Assembly (NCBI GenBank): GCA_025966255.1
Contig: JAOPVG010000397.1
Span: 1 to 9,093 of the forward strand
DNA: 9,093 nt
Reading direction: 5' to 3'
From: Jatrophihabitans sp.
Lineage (GTDB): Bacteria > Actinomycetota > Actinomycetes > Mycobacteriales > Jatrophihabitantaceae
Shown here: positions 1 through 6,807 of the stretch, piece by piece
Position numbering within the stretch: position 1 is the stretch's first letter
Layout of the letters: each line of letters begins with the position of its first letter
The notes under the pieces: generated by a model
Seen by the model: only the letters and a program-made list of their open reading frames with translations
The model's database searches: none
Told to the model about the DNA's origin: nothing
Program-made: the position numbers and the translations under genes

Positions 1-1
1 C

Positions 2-640
2 GCGTTGCCCATCCTCGGCGACGTGCGGGACGAGGCGTCGGTCGCCGCGGCGGTCGCGCAGACCGTGGAGCGCTTCGGCGGCATCGACATCGTGGTCAAC
101 AACGCGTCGGCGATCAACCTCAGCAACATCGGCGACCTGCCGGCGAAGCGCTATGACCTGATGCTGGACATCAACGCCCGCGGCACGTTCCTGCTCACGA
201 GCCTCGCGCTGCCGCACCTCGGGAAGTCCGACAACGCGCACGTGCTCACCCTCTCGCCGCCGCTGAACCCGGACCGCAAGTGGCTGGCCGCGCACGCGCC
301 GTACACGATCAGCAAGTACGCGATGACGATGCTGACCTTGGGCGTGGCCGAGTCGCGCCGGGACGAGGGCATCGCCGGCAACTGCCTCTGGCCGCGCACC
401 CTGATCGCCACCGCCGCGGTGCAGAACATCGTGGGCGGCGACGAGGCGATGGCGGCCGCGCGGCGTCCCGAGATCATGGCCGATGCCGCATTCGAGATCC
501 TGCGCCGGCCGGCGCGCGAGTGCACCGGCAACACCTTCATCGACGACGAGGTACTGGCCGAAGCGGGCATCACCGATCTCAGCCCTTACCGGTACGGCGA
601 CGGAAGCGACGACGACTTGCAGCTCGACATCTTTCTCTAG
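2..640 (+). CDS. HSDL2-type short-chain dehydrogenase/reductase, 5' end outside the window
   Basis: This is an NAD(P)-dependent SDR oxidoreductase. The reading frame is open to the left edge, so the Rossmann nucleotide-binding TGxxxGxG motif lies outside the window. Counting from the TTG at 5-7, which is probably an internal Leu, one sees the NNAS motif at 32-35 (the usual NNAG with Ser, as in HSDL2), the catalytic Ser at 84 in LSPPLN, and the catalytic YxxxK as Tyr100/Lys104 in YTISK. From memory of human HSDL2, the NNASAI, SPPLN, LWP and GNTFIDDEVL segments and the short acidic tail ending in DIFL all match that subfamily, which has been linked to peroxisomal/mitochondrial lipid metabolism in animals. 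The C-terminal SCP2 sterol-carrier domain of animal HSDL2 is absent, as is usual in bacteria. The substrate is unknown, probably a fatty or steroid-like alcohol/ketone. The family call is firm, the substrate is not. Confidence 0.88.
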   Translation, partial: ALPILGDVRDEASVAAAVAQTVERFGGIDIVVNNASAINLSNIGDLPAKRYDLMLDINARGTFLLTSLALPHLGKSDNAHVLTLSPPLNPDRKWLAAHAPYTISKYAMTMLTLGVAESRRDEGIAGNCLWPRTLIATAAVQNIVGGDEAMAAARRPEIMADAAFEILRRPARECTGNTFIDDEVLAEAGITDLSPYRYGDGSDDDLQLDIFL

Positions 641-656
641 CCGGCTGACCGATTTA

Positions 657-685
657 CGCGCCGCGACCACCTAGGTCGGGGCGCG
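657..685 (+). terminator. Hairpin terminator after the SDR gene
   Basis: An imperfect inverted repeat with 11 of 12 positions paired (657-668 with 674-685, one G-G mismatch at 663/679) and a 5-base loop ACCTA begins 17 bases after the SDR stop codon. It is very GC-rich and has no following T run. T-less hairpins of this kind are common at gene ends in actinobacteria. Its position between a stop codon and the next gene's leader makes termination the likeliest role. Confidence 0.6.
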
Positions 686-730
686 GTGTCCGACTCGCCG
701 CAATCGTCCCGCGCGGTGTATCACCTGTGC

Positions 731-759
731 TTGACGTGGCTCCTCACCCACCGAACGAT
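731..759 (+). promoter_or_regulatory. Candidate housekeeping promoter for the repeat-tail membrane protein
   Basis: TTGACG at 731-736 matches the -35 consensus TTGACA at five of six positions. At a 17-base spacing lies AACGAT (754-759), a weak -10 that keeps the A at position 2 and the AT at the end. It sits about 32 bases upstream of the ATG at 792, leaving room for the ribosome-binding site GGGAGGA at 779-785. The -35 is good and the -10 is poor, so this is a suggestion only. Confidence 0.35.
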
Positions 760-791
760 GGGTCGGCTGAACTGTCCAGGGAGGAATTTCC

Positions 792-1976
792 ATGAGCGAT
801 CAGGGCTTCGGCCCGCCCGGACCGGGCGGCCCACCTGAGTACGGCCAGCAGCCCCCGAACTACGGGCAGCAGCCGCCGAACTACGGGCAGCAGCCGCCCC
901 ACGGCGAGCAACCACCGCCGCCGGGTCAGCAAGTACCGCCCTACGGTCAACCTCCCGAATACGGCCAACAGCCACCGCAGTACGGGCAGCAGCCGCCGGC
1001 CTACGGGCCGCCTCCGCAGTACGGGCGACAGCCCTCGCAGTACGGCGAGCAGCCGCAGTACCCGGGCAGTGAGTACGGACAGCCGCAGTACCCGGGCGGT
1101 GAGTACGGACAGCCGCAGTTCAACCCGTACACCGGCGCGGCACCGGCCAACACCGGCGGCGGCGCGGGATCACGTAAGGGACTGATCGCCGGCGTCGGCA
1201 CGCTCGTTGTCGCGGGCATCGTCGTGGCGATCCTGCTCCTGACGGGCGTGTTCTCCTCCTCCGCTTCGGCGTCCAGCCCCACGGACGCCGTGAAGAGCCT
1301 GCTCGACGCCGGCAAGAAGGGCGACGTCTCCGCCGCCGCGAACACGCTCTGTCAGTCGGACATCGCGGCCGGTCAGGCGAGCGGGCTGGATGCCAACGGG
1401 AAGGTGCAGTCCTACACGATCGGCACCGTCACGCAGCAGGACAGCAACAATGCCACCGTCCAAACCACGGTCACGTCCGAGAAGGGCGGTCCGCAGTCGG
1501 CCAAGATCCCGGTGGTCAAGGAGGGCGGCACCTGGAAGGTCTGCTTCACCAAGGCCCTGACCAACCTGCCGACCGCAGGCAGCACCCGGGGCGGCGCCTC
1601 AGCGCCGTCGCTGGCGACCAGTCCCTCGATCAGCCTCCTGCCATCGAGCGCAACCCCGTCGATCACGGCGCCGACCGGGCTGGGACTCGGCAGCTACTGC
1701 GCGAGCTCCACGAGCGCGGTCACGACGGCGACCACGTTCATCGGGGCCATCGATATCGGCTCGACCGAACTCGCCCGCGGCTGCGTGTACCCGGGCACGG
1801 TCTCGGACGCCACGATCAAGAGCGTCAGCGGCACCAGCAAGCTGTACGCGCCGACCAGCTCACAGACCGGGCCGGTGTTCGACTTCCAGAGCGTCGACGG
1901 CCAGTCGAAGATCAGGATCACGGTCACCAAGGAGTCCGACGGCAAGTACTACGTCACCAGGATCCAGGCCAGCTGA
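792..1976 (+). CDS. Type II membrane protein with Pro/Gln/Tyr-repeat cytoplasmic tail and two NTF2-like-sized exported domains
   Basis: A 394-residue protein of unknown function. The ATG is preceded by an excellent ribosome-binding site (GGGAGGA, 779-785). Residues 1 to about 126 are low complexity, built on YGQQPP-like repeats, and presumably cytoplasmic. SRK at 127-129 precedes a single membrane helix at about 131-154 (positive-inside rule, so N-in/C-out). Residues 163 to about 258 (SPTDAVKSLLDAGKKGD… ending VKEGGTWKVCF) resemble the DUF4878/NTF2-like exported domains of actinobacterial lipoproteins and membrane proteins. They carry two cysteines, Cys187 and Cys251. After a Ser/Thr/Pro linker (about 265-298), a second domain runs to the C-terminus with Cys303 and Cys331 and a similar closing strand pair (DGKYYVTRIQAS). 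Disulfides within each domain are plausible outside the membrane. The role is unknown; such tails occur on actinobacterial cell-envelope proteins. The domain assignment is inference from sequence pattern. Confidence 0.75.
   Translation: MSDQGFGPPGPGGPPEYGQQPPNYGQQPPNYGQQPPHGEQPPPPGQQVPPYGQPPEYGQQPPQYGQQPPAYGPPPQYGRQPSQYGEQPQYPGSEYGQPQYPGGEYGQPQFNPYTGAAPANTGGGAGSRKGLIAGVGTLVVAGIVVAILLLTGVFSSSASASSPTDAVKSLLDAGKKGDVSAAANTLCQSDIAAGQASGLDANGKVQSYTIGTVTQQDSNNATVQTTVTSEKGGPQSAKIPVVKEGGTWKVCFTKALTNLPTAGSTRGGASAPSLATSPSISLLPSSATPSITAPTGLGLGSYCASSTSAVTTATTFIGAIDIGSTELARGCVYPGTVSDATIKSVSGTSKLYAPTSSQTGPVFDFQSVDGQSKIRITVTKESDGKYYVTRIQAS
837..899 (+). repeat. Three tandem 21-bp units encoding (E/N)YGQQPP
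   Basis: Three consecutive 21-bp units (837-857, 858-878, 879-899) encode EYGQQPP, NYGQQPP and NYGQQPP. The second and third units differ only at the last base, and the first has a few synonymous and one nonsynonymous change. Further degenerate copies of the motif follow in the protein up to about base 1120. The near identity of units two and three at DNA level suggests recent duplication by slippage. Confidence 0.85.
1051..1110 (+). repeat. Tandem 30-bp repeat, two units
   Basis: Bases 1051-1080 and 1081-1110 are direct repeats identical at 29 of 30 positions (A at 1068, G at 1098). A third unit starts at 1111 and diverges after nine bases. Each unit encodes a QPQYPG(S/G)EYG decapeptide in the Pro/Gln/Tyr-rich tail. 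This is a second repeat length, distinct from the 21-bp heptads upstream in the same gene. Confidence 0.85.
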
Positions 1977-2020
1977 GCGGAGCGCCGAGCCGCACGCTCC
2001 TGGCTCTGCGTGACGCCGGA

Positions 2021-2054
2021 CGGCAGGATGGCTGGGTGACCAGCCATCCTGTCG
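2021..2054 (+). promoter_or_regulatory. Perfect hairpin with the GTG start codon of the DUF885 gene in its tetraloop
   Basis: Bases 2024-2035 and 2040-2051 form a perfect 12-bp inverted repeat. The stem extends to 15 pairs (2021-2035 with 2040-2054) if the G-U pair 2023/2052 is allowed. The loop is GTGA (2036-2039), a GNRA-type tetraloop that contains the GTG start codon. The only Shine-Dalgarno-like bases, AGGA at 2025-2028, are buried in the stem. It also lies 45 bases after the stop of the upstream gene, so it could equally be that gene's terminator. It could act as a translational gate, a terminator, or both. Confidence 0.6.
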
Positions 2055-3721
2055 GCGCCTCCGCGTCCAGTGCCCGCTTGCCGGACATCGCCGCCCGCGC
2101 CCTGACCGGCGCGCTCGGCCGCAGCCCGGTCAACGCCACGTATCTTGGCGACCACGCGCGGGACAGCCTGCTCGACGACCCCTCGGCCTACGCCGCCGAC
2201 CAGCGCGCCGCCGAGTTGCGGGCCCTCCTCGCCGAACTGGACGTCCTCGTGTCGGGCGGTGCCGACGACCAGGTGGACGCCGGCGTCCTGCGCACAGTGC
2301 TCGCCGCCGAACTTCTCGAGCTGACCGATCTCCGCGAGGCCGAGTGGAACCCGATGCAGCACAACCCCGGCGGCGGGCTGCACTCACTGCTGTCCCGTGA
2401 CTTCGCGCCGTTGCCCGCGCGGCTCGAATCCGTGGGTCACCGCCTGGCGGCGATACCCGAGTACCTGGACGCGGCCCGCACCCGCCTCGGCGTGATGTCC
2501 GGCATCCATCTCGAGACCGCGCTCGGCCAGCTCGAGGGCACGATCGGCATCATCGACACCGAGGTACCGGCTGCCCTCGCCGCCGCTCCGCAACTGCGGG
2601 GGGCCGTCGAGCCCGCTGCCGCGAAGGCCCGGGCGGCGCTGGTCGAGCACCGCGACTGGCTCGCGGCGGCGGCCGACACCGCCACCCGTGATCCGCAGAT
2701 CGGCGAGGACCTGTTCCGGATCAAGCTCGCCCTCACTCTCGACACCGCCTTCGACCCGCAGTCGCTGCTGCGCCGGGCCGAGTCCGACCTCGACCGGATC
2801 CAAGCCCAGATCATCGAGCAGGCCGGCGCGATCGCCGGCGTGGCCCGGCCGGACGCCACAACCGTGCGCGAGGTGCTCGACCGACTCGCCGGCGACGCTC
2901 CGACCGATGCGACGATCCTCGGGCTCTGCCGCAACGCGCTCACCGCCACCACCGAATTCGTCCGCGCCCACGACCTCGTCACCGTGTACGACGACGCGGT
3001 CGACGTCGTGGAGATGCCCGAGATCGATCGAGGTGTTGCCGTCGCCTACTGCCGCCCGAACGGCCCGCTCGAGAGCGCTGCCCTGCCCACCGAATACGCC
3101 GTCTCCCCCACGCCGACCGACTGGAGCCGCGAGCAGGTCGACTCGTTCTACCGCGAGTACAACGCGCACATGCTGCAGAACCTCACCGTCCATGAGGCGA
3201 TGCCCGGCCACGCGCTGCAGCTCATGCACGCGAACCGGTACCGCGGCCGCACCCCGGTGCGCACGGTCTGGTGGAGCGGGTCGTTCGTCGAGGGCTGGGC
3301 GGTGTACACCGAGGAGCTGATGGCCGAACGCGGATTCCGCTCCGACGTGTCCGAGTCGGCGGCCACCGCATTGCGCATGCAACAGCTGAAGATGCAGCTT
3401 CGGACGACGATCAACGCGATCCTCGACATCCGCTTCCACTGCGGCGATCTCGACGAGGCCGGCGCGATGGAGTTGATGCTCGGCCGCGGCTTCCAGGAAC
3501 GCGGCGAGGCGGCGGGCAAGTGGCGGCGCGTCCAGCTCTCCTCGACCCAGCTCTGCACCTACTACGTCGGGTACACGGAGGTCCGGGACGTCGCGACCGA
3601 TCTGCGCGCGGCCCATCCGGACTGGGGCGTGCGGCAGGTGCACGACGCGATGCTCGCGCACGGCTCGCCTCCCGCCCGGCACCTGCGCACCCTGCTCGGA
3701 CTGCCGGCGGCCGATGCCTGA
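2036..3721 (+). CDS. DUF885 family protein, putative zinc metallopeptidase
   Basis: A 561-residue protein, near the family's usual length, with no signal peptide or membrane helix, so probably cytoplasmic. DUF885 proteins are helical and carry a zincin-like motif. Here it is HEAMPGH at residues 386-392 (His386, Glu387, His392), followed by GWAVYTEE at 419-427, whose glutamate is the likely third zinc ligand or catalytic partner. The C-terminal motif, WGVRQVHDAMLAHGSPPARHL, is also typical. Peptide or ester hydrolysis is inferred from the motifs; the natural substrate is unknown. GTG 2036 is chosen because no ATG precedes the conserved start region and the only later candidate, TTG at 2078, has no ribosome-binding site. 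This GTG lies in a hairpin loop. The gene's last 8 bases overlap the next gene, pointing to an operon with the phosphodiesterase and the transporter. Confidence 0.88.
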   Translation: MTSHPVGASASSARLPDIAARALTGALGRSPVNATYLGDHARDSLLDDPSAYAADQRAAELRALLAELDVLVSGGADDQVDAGVLRTVLAAELLELTDLREAEWNPMQHNPGGGLHSLLSRDFAPLPARLESVGHRLAAIPEYLDAARTRLGVMSGIHLETALGQLEGTIGIIDTEVPAALAAAPQLRGAVEPAAAKARAALVEHRDWLAAAADTATRDPQIGEDLFRIKLALTLDTAFDPQSLLRRAESDLDRIQAQIIEQAGAIAGVARPDATTVREVLDRLAGDAPTDATILGLCRNALTATTEFVRAHDLVTVYDDAVDVVEMPEIDRGVAVAYCRPNGPLESAALPTEYAVSPTPTDWSREQVDSFYREYNAHMLQNLTVHEAMPGHALQLMHANRYRGRTPVRTVWWSGSFVEGWAVYTEELMAERGFRSDVSESAATALRMQQLKMQLRTTINAILDIRFHCGDLDEAGAMELMLGRGFQERGEAAGKWRRVQLSSTQLCTYYVGYTEVRDVATDLRAAHPDWGVRQVHDAMLAHGSPPARHLRTLLGLPAADA

Positions 3722-4487
3722 CTACGGGTTTCTCGCCGGGGCGACGCCCCTGGCGTTCGCGCACCGCGGCTTCGCGCCCGACGGGGCGGAGAACTCGATG
3801 ACGGCCTTCGAACGGGCCGTGTCGCTCGGCTACCGCTACCTGGAGACGGACGTGCGCGTCACATCCGACGGGGTCGCGCTCGCCTTCCACGACTCGACCC
3901 TCAACCGGATGACCGACCGTCGCGGTCGCGTCGACGCCCTGCCCTGGTCGGTGGTGCGTGAGGCCCGCATCGCCGGGCGCGAGCCGATCCCGCTGCTGAG
4001 CGATCTGCTCGCCGCGTGGCCGGACGTCCGGATCAACCTCGACGTGAAGTCCGATCTCGGCATCGCGCCGGCGACCGCGGCCATCCGGCGCACCGGCACG
4101 CTGGAGCGGGTCTGCGTCGGGGCGTTCTCGGGGCGTCGCATTCTGGCGATGCGGCGCGTCCTCGGGCCGCGGCTGTGCACATCGCTGGGACCGCGGGAGG
4201 CGCTGGGGCTGCGGCTCACAGGATCGCGGCGCGGTCACCGCTACGCCGGACGGTGCGCCCAGGTGCCGGCGCGCCTGGGCCGGGCGCCATTCGTCGACGC
4301 GGGCTACCTCGCCGCGGCCAACCGCCTCGGGGTGCAGGTGCACGTGTGGACGGTGAACGATCCGGCTGAGATGACGCGACTGCTCGATCTCGGCGTGCAC
4401 GGCATCATGACCGACCGCGCCGACGTGCTGCGGGATCTACTCGTGGCCCGCGGGGAGTGGCCGGCCGTCGCGGACGGCCCGCCGTGA
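3714..4487 (+). CDS. Glycerophosphodiester phosphodiesterase (GDPD family)
   Basis: A 257-residue TIM-barrel enzyme that hydrolyses glycerophosphodiesters to sn-glycerol 3-phosphate and an alcohol. It has no signal peptide, so it is presumably cytoplasmic. The family signature is complete: HRG at 17-19 (catalytic His17), EN at 26-27, ETD at 44-46 (metal ligands Glu44 and Asp46), HD at 59-60 (second catalytic His59), LDVK with Lys112, and VWTVND plus the closing GIMTDRADVL near the C-terminus. The ATG at 3714 overlaps the end of the DUF885 gene by 8 bases and lacks a strong ribosome-binding site, so translational coupling is likely. Its stop overlaps the GTG of the transporter gene (GTGA, 4484-4487). 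The neighbouring transporter could handle the substrate or product, but that is inference. Confidence 0.93.
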   Translation: MPDYGFLAGATPLAFAHRGFAPDGAENSMTAFERAVSLGYRYLETDVRVTSDGVALAFHDSTLNRMTDRRGRVDALPWSVVREARIAGREPIPLLSDLLAAWPDVRINLDVKSDLGIAPATAAIRRTGTLERVCVGAFSGRRILAMRRVLGPRLCTSLGPREALGLRLTGSRRGHRYAGRCAQVPARLGRAPFVDAGYLAAANRLGVQVHVWTVNDPAEMTRLLDLGVHGIMTDRADVLRDLLVARGEWPAVADGPP

Positions 4488-5824
4488 CCGAGCGGCCGGC
4501 GGTGGCGGTCCCTCCGCCGCGCACCGATCGGGCCCGCCACGGTTGGTATCTCTACGGCTGGGCCAGCCACGCCTTCCCCACGATCGTCGTCACCGTCTTC
4601 ATGTCCCGCTATCTGACGTCGGTGGCCGAAAACGTTGTGGGCAAGAACGGACGGGTGCATGTCCTGGGCATCCCGATCGCCCCAGGCAGCCTGTTCGCGT
4701 ACACGATCACCGCGTCGACGATCCTGCTCGTGGTGCTGATGCCGCTGGTGGGCGCCGTCGCCGACCGCACCGGACGCAAGCGCGACATCATGCTCGCCTG
4801 CGGTTGGGTCGGCGCGGTCGCGTGCATCGCCATGGTGGCGGTGACGAGCACAGCGTGGCAGCTCGGCGCGATCCTGTTCGCGATCGCGTATCTCGGGTAC
4901 AGCTGCTCGATCGTCGTCAGCTACTCGCTGCTCATCGACCTGTCCACCAGCGAGGACCGCGATCATGCGTCGTCGGTCGGCTGGGCGGTGGCCTACATCG
5001 GCGGCGGGATCCTGTTGGCGATCGACTTCGCGCTGAGCCTGGCCGTGGACAAATCCACGCTCGCCCGCATCGCCCTGTGCACCGCGGGCGTGTGGTGGAT
5101 CCTGTTCAGCCTGCCCGTCCGCCGCTGGCTGCCCAAGTTTCTCGGTCCCGGCGCGCGGGCGGCGCGGCGCGGCTCGGCGCTGAGCCAGGGCTTCGCCGAA
5201 CTGGCCGGCACGCTGCGGCACATGCGGGCCTTCCCGCTGACGCTGGCGTTCCTCGGCGCGTTCCTCGTCTACAACGACGGCATCCAGACTGTCATCACCG
5301 TCGCTTCGCAGTACGGCGACAAGGAGCTGCGGCTCTCCGACACGGTCCTGCTGCTCGGCATCCTGCTCGTCCAGTTCGTCGCCTACTTCGGCGCGCTTGG
5401 CCTCGGCCGGATCGCCGAGCAGGTCGGCGCGAAACGAGTGGTGCTCGGCTCGCTGGTGGTGTGGCTGATCGTCGTCGGCATCGCGTACCGGCTCTCGGCC
5501 GGGGTTCCGTGGCAGTTCTTCGCGCTCGCCGTGCTCATCGCGCTCGTCCTCGGCGGCAGCCAGGCGCTGTCCCGGTCGCTGTTCTCCCGCGTCATCCCGG
5601 CCGGATCGGAGGCGCAGTACTTCGCGTTCTACGAGATCAGCGACGCCGGCACGTCATTCCTCGGGCCGCTCGTGTTCGGGGTGGCCTACCAGAACACCGG
5701 CAACTACCGCAGCGCGCTCGTGTCGCTGGTCGTGTTCTTCGTGGTGGGTTTCGTGCTGCTCCTTCTGGTGCCGATGCGCCGCGCGATCGCCGCGGCCGGC
5801 AACCCGGTCCCCCAGAAGCTCTGA
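4484..5824 (+). CDS. MFS transporter, Atg22-like/UMF1 family
   Basis: A 446-residue polytopic membrane protein with about 12 hydrophobic helices. The first helix carries the family hallmark WYLYGWASHAF (residues 21-31), corresponding to the YDWANSAF motif of Atg22/UMF1 proteins. The MFS loop 2-3 motif appears as GAVADRTGRKRD (90-101). Yeast Atg22 exports amino acids from the vacuole; bacterial members have no settled substrate. I place the start at GTG 4484, which gives a 4-bp GTGA overlap with the phosphodiesterase stop and a sensible N-terminus (TERPAVAVPPP…). An in-frame GTG at 4457 would add nine residues and a 31-bp overlap. It is probably the last gene of the DUF885-phosphodiesterase-MFS operon and ends one base from the convergent gene. 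From memory, Streptomyces keeps an MFS gene like this between a phosphodiesterase gene and rbpA. Confidence 0.9.
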   Translation: MTERPAVAVPPPRTDRARHGWYLYGWASHAFPTIVVTVFMSRYLTSVAENVVGKNGRVHVLGIPIAPGSLFAYTITASTILLVVLMPLVGAVADRTGRKRDIMLACGWVGAVACIAMVAVTSTAWQLGAILFAIAYLGYSCSIVVSYSLLIDLSTSEDRDHASSVGWAVAYIGGGILLAIDFALSLAVDKSTLARIALCTAGVWWILFSLPVRRWLPKFLGPGARAARRGSALSQGFAELAGTLRHMRAFPLTLAFLGAFLVYNDGIQTVITVASQYGDKELRLSDTVLLLGILLVQFVAYFGALGLGRIAEQVGAKRVVLGSLVVWLIVVGIAYRLSAGVPWQFFALAVLIALVLGGSQALSRSLFSRVIPAGSEAQYFAFYEISDAGTSFLGPLVFGVAYQNTGNYRSALVSLVVFFVVGFVLLLLVPMRRAIAAAGNPVPQKL

Positions 5825-5825
5825 C

Positions 5826-6512
5826 CTACGCGCTCACCAGGACGCGCGTGTCCAGAGCGGGTGCGCGGTGATTCCACCGGATAGTGACGTTCTGATGCCG
5901 CATCGTCACCCGGAAGACCAGATAGGACACGACCACGGCCGCGACGGTGACGACCGGTGACATGACGGACTTGATCAGCATGAAGCCGCCGAGCGATGCG
6001 TTGGTGAGCAGCCACACCGTGCCCACGGCGTTGAACAGGTAGGTACAGGTCCACACCACGGACAGCCGCGAGAAGAACCGCGCCTCGCGCAATTGCTCGG
6101 ACAGTTCCTCCGGGAACGGGCAGAACTCGTGCGCGAGCCGGTCCAGCACCGGACGGCCGGCCAGCGCCGTGGCCGCAAAGACCGTCGCCGTCGCCACCGT
6201 GCAGGCCACCGGCTGCAGGAAATACATGAAGGCACTGCCGGTGAGAAAGGTGACCACGGCCCGGATGGACAGCAAACCCGCGCCGAGCAGCGCAGCAGCG
6301 AAGACCGGTTTGCGTCGGACCACCTGGGCCAGGATCCCGGCGTAGTACAGGCCCACCGTCGCGAGCACCGCGGGCCGCAATCCGTACAGCGAGATGGTCG
6401 TGTAGAAGACGGCCATCGGCAGCAGCGACACCATCAGCAGTGTCGTCAGGACCTTCCGGGCGATCGGGCGCCAGCCCGGCATGTCGATGACGTGCGTAGG
6501 TCCAGAGATCAC
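5826..6512 (-). CDS. VC0807-like integral membrane protein
   Basis: A 228-residue membrane protein. After a short hydrophilic N-terminus it shows about six hydrophobic segments: roughly residues 20-42, 45-63, 70-88, 90-115, 148-170 and 178-200. Between the fourth and fifth is a charged stretch of about 30 residues (RLAHEFCPFPEELSEQLREARFFSRLS), and the tail is basic. The F(C)PFPEEL…ARFF-S-LS…W pattern before the last two helices is what I recall of actinobacterial proteins annotated as VC0807 family. Function is unknown. The GTG start at 6512-6510 has a good ribosome-binding site, GAAAGG (6523-6518 on the minus strand), five bases upstream. It is divergent from the thymidine kinase gene and convergent with the MFS gene, one base apart, with no terminator hairpin between them. 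Confidence 0.75.
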   Translation of the reverse strand: MISGPTHVIDMPGWRPIARKVLTTLLMVSLLPMAVFYTTISLYGLRPAVLATVGLYYAGILAQVVRRKPVFAAALLGAGLLSIRAVVTFLTGSAFMYFLQPVACTVATATVFAATALAGRPVLDRLAHEFCPFPEELSEQLREARFFSRLSVVWTCTYLFNAVGTVWLLTNASLGGFMLIKSVMSPVVTVAAVVVSYLVFRVTMRHQNVTIRWNHRAPALDTRVLVSA

Positions 6513-6806
6513 AAGAGCCTTTCGAGCGGGAACGAGGCGCGAGCATCAGTCCGGACATGACCCGGCCGCCAGCGTCGCGCTCGGGTCAGACCCGGTGGCG
6601 CGGTGTTTCCCTCGGCGCTGATGAGAACGATCCGCGGTGCTAGCCACGGGTCCGGACCGACGCCGTCCTGGCGATCGCCCGTGGGCTCACGGTACGCCGC
6701 GGATTGGCCCTGTCGGCTTCAGCCACCTGTGGATCTGCCGTACAGACGGGGCCTCCGCCGTCATCACCAGAGTTCGCGCCAGGTAGCCGCCAGGTAGCCT
6801 CGCCGG
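6513..6806. other. Divergent intergenic region with palindromes
   Basis: These 294 bases separate the outward-facing VC0807-like and thymidine kinase genes and contain no credible gene. They hold an 8-bp palindrome GTCCGGAC (6549-6556), a 10-bp palindrome GGTCCGGACC (6649-6658) with the same core, a 7-bp inverted repeat TGACCCG/CGGGTCA (6558-6564 with 6582-6588), and, next to the kinase start, an 11-bp tandem repeat with a -10 element. I find no convincing -35/-10 pair for the minus-strand gene. Confidence 0.5.
6778..6799 (+). repeat. Tandem 11-bp repeat GCCAGGTAGCC, two units
   Basis: GCCAGGTAGCC occurs at 6778-6788 and again, perfectly and directly adjoining, at 6789-6799. The second unit supplies most of the proposed -10 box of the thymidine kinase promoter. 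The first unit would be a partial copy of the same box one helical turn upstream. It could be a chance duplication or a two-site element. Confidence 0.8.
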
Positions 6807-6807
6807 G
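6795..6807 (+). promoter_or_regulatory. Candidate -10 box for leaderless transcription of tdk
   Basis: TAGCCT at 6795-6800 fits the actinobacterial -10 pattern TANNNT. Six bases follow before the GTG at 6807, so transcription would begin at or next to the start codon. No ribosome-binding site is visible in front of this GTG, which agrees with a leaderless mRNA. No good -35 is seen (nearest is GTTCGC at 6772-6777, 17 bases upstream). Confidence 0.45.

Noticed and set aside
620..637. The SDR protein also ends in a clamp-motif-like QLDIFL.
   Set aside because: As I recall them, HSDL2 proteins end in an equivalent LQPDFFLD-type tail, so the resemblance is explained by the SDR family and has no replication context.
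2384..3682. A 432-codon open frame on the minus strand opposite the DUF885 gene.
   Set aside because: It is rich in Arg, His, Gly and Ala with no motif, and mirrors a confidently assigned gene. It is the usual antisense shadow of high-GC coding DNA.
4543..5871. A 442-codon plus-strand frame within the transporter gene region.
   Set aside because: The translation is Arg/Ala-rich and has none of the hydrophobic helices seen in the overlapping MFS frame, which carries family motifs.
6603..6797. A 64-codon plus-strand frame in the divergent intergenic region.
   Set aside because: It has no ribosome-binding site, no recognisable motif and a composition unlike the neighbouring proteins, and it runs through the likely promoter region of tdk.
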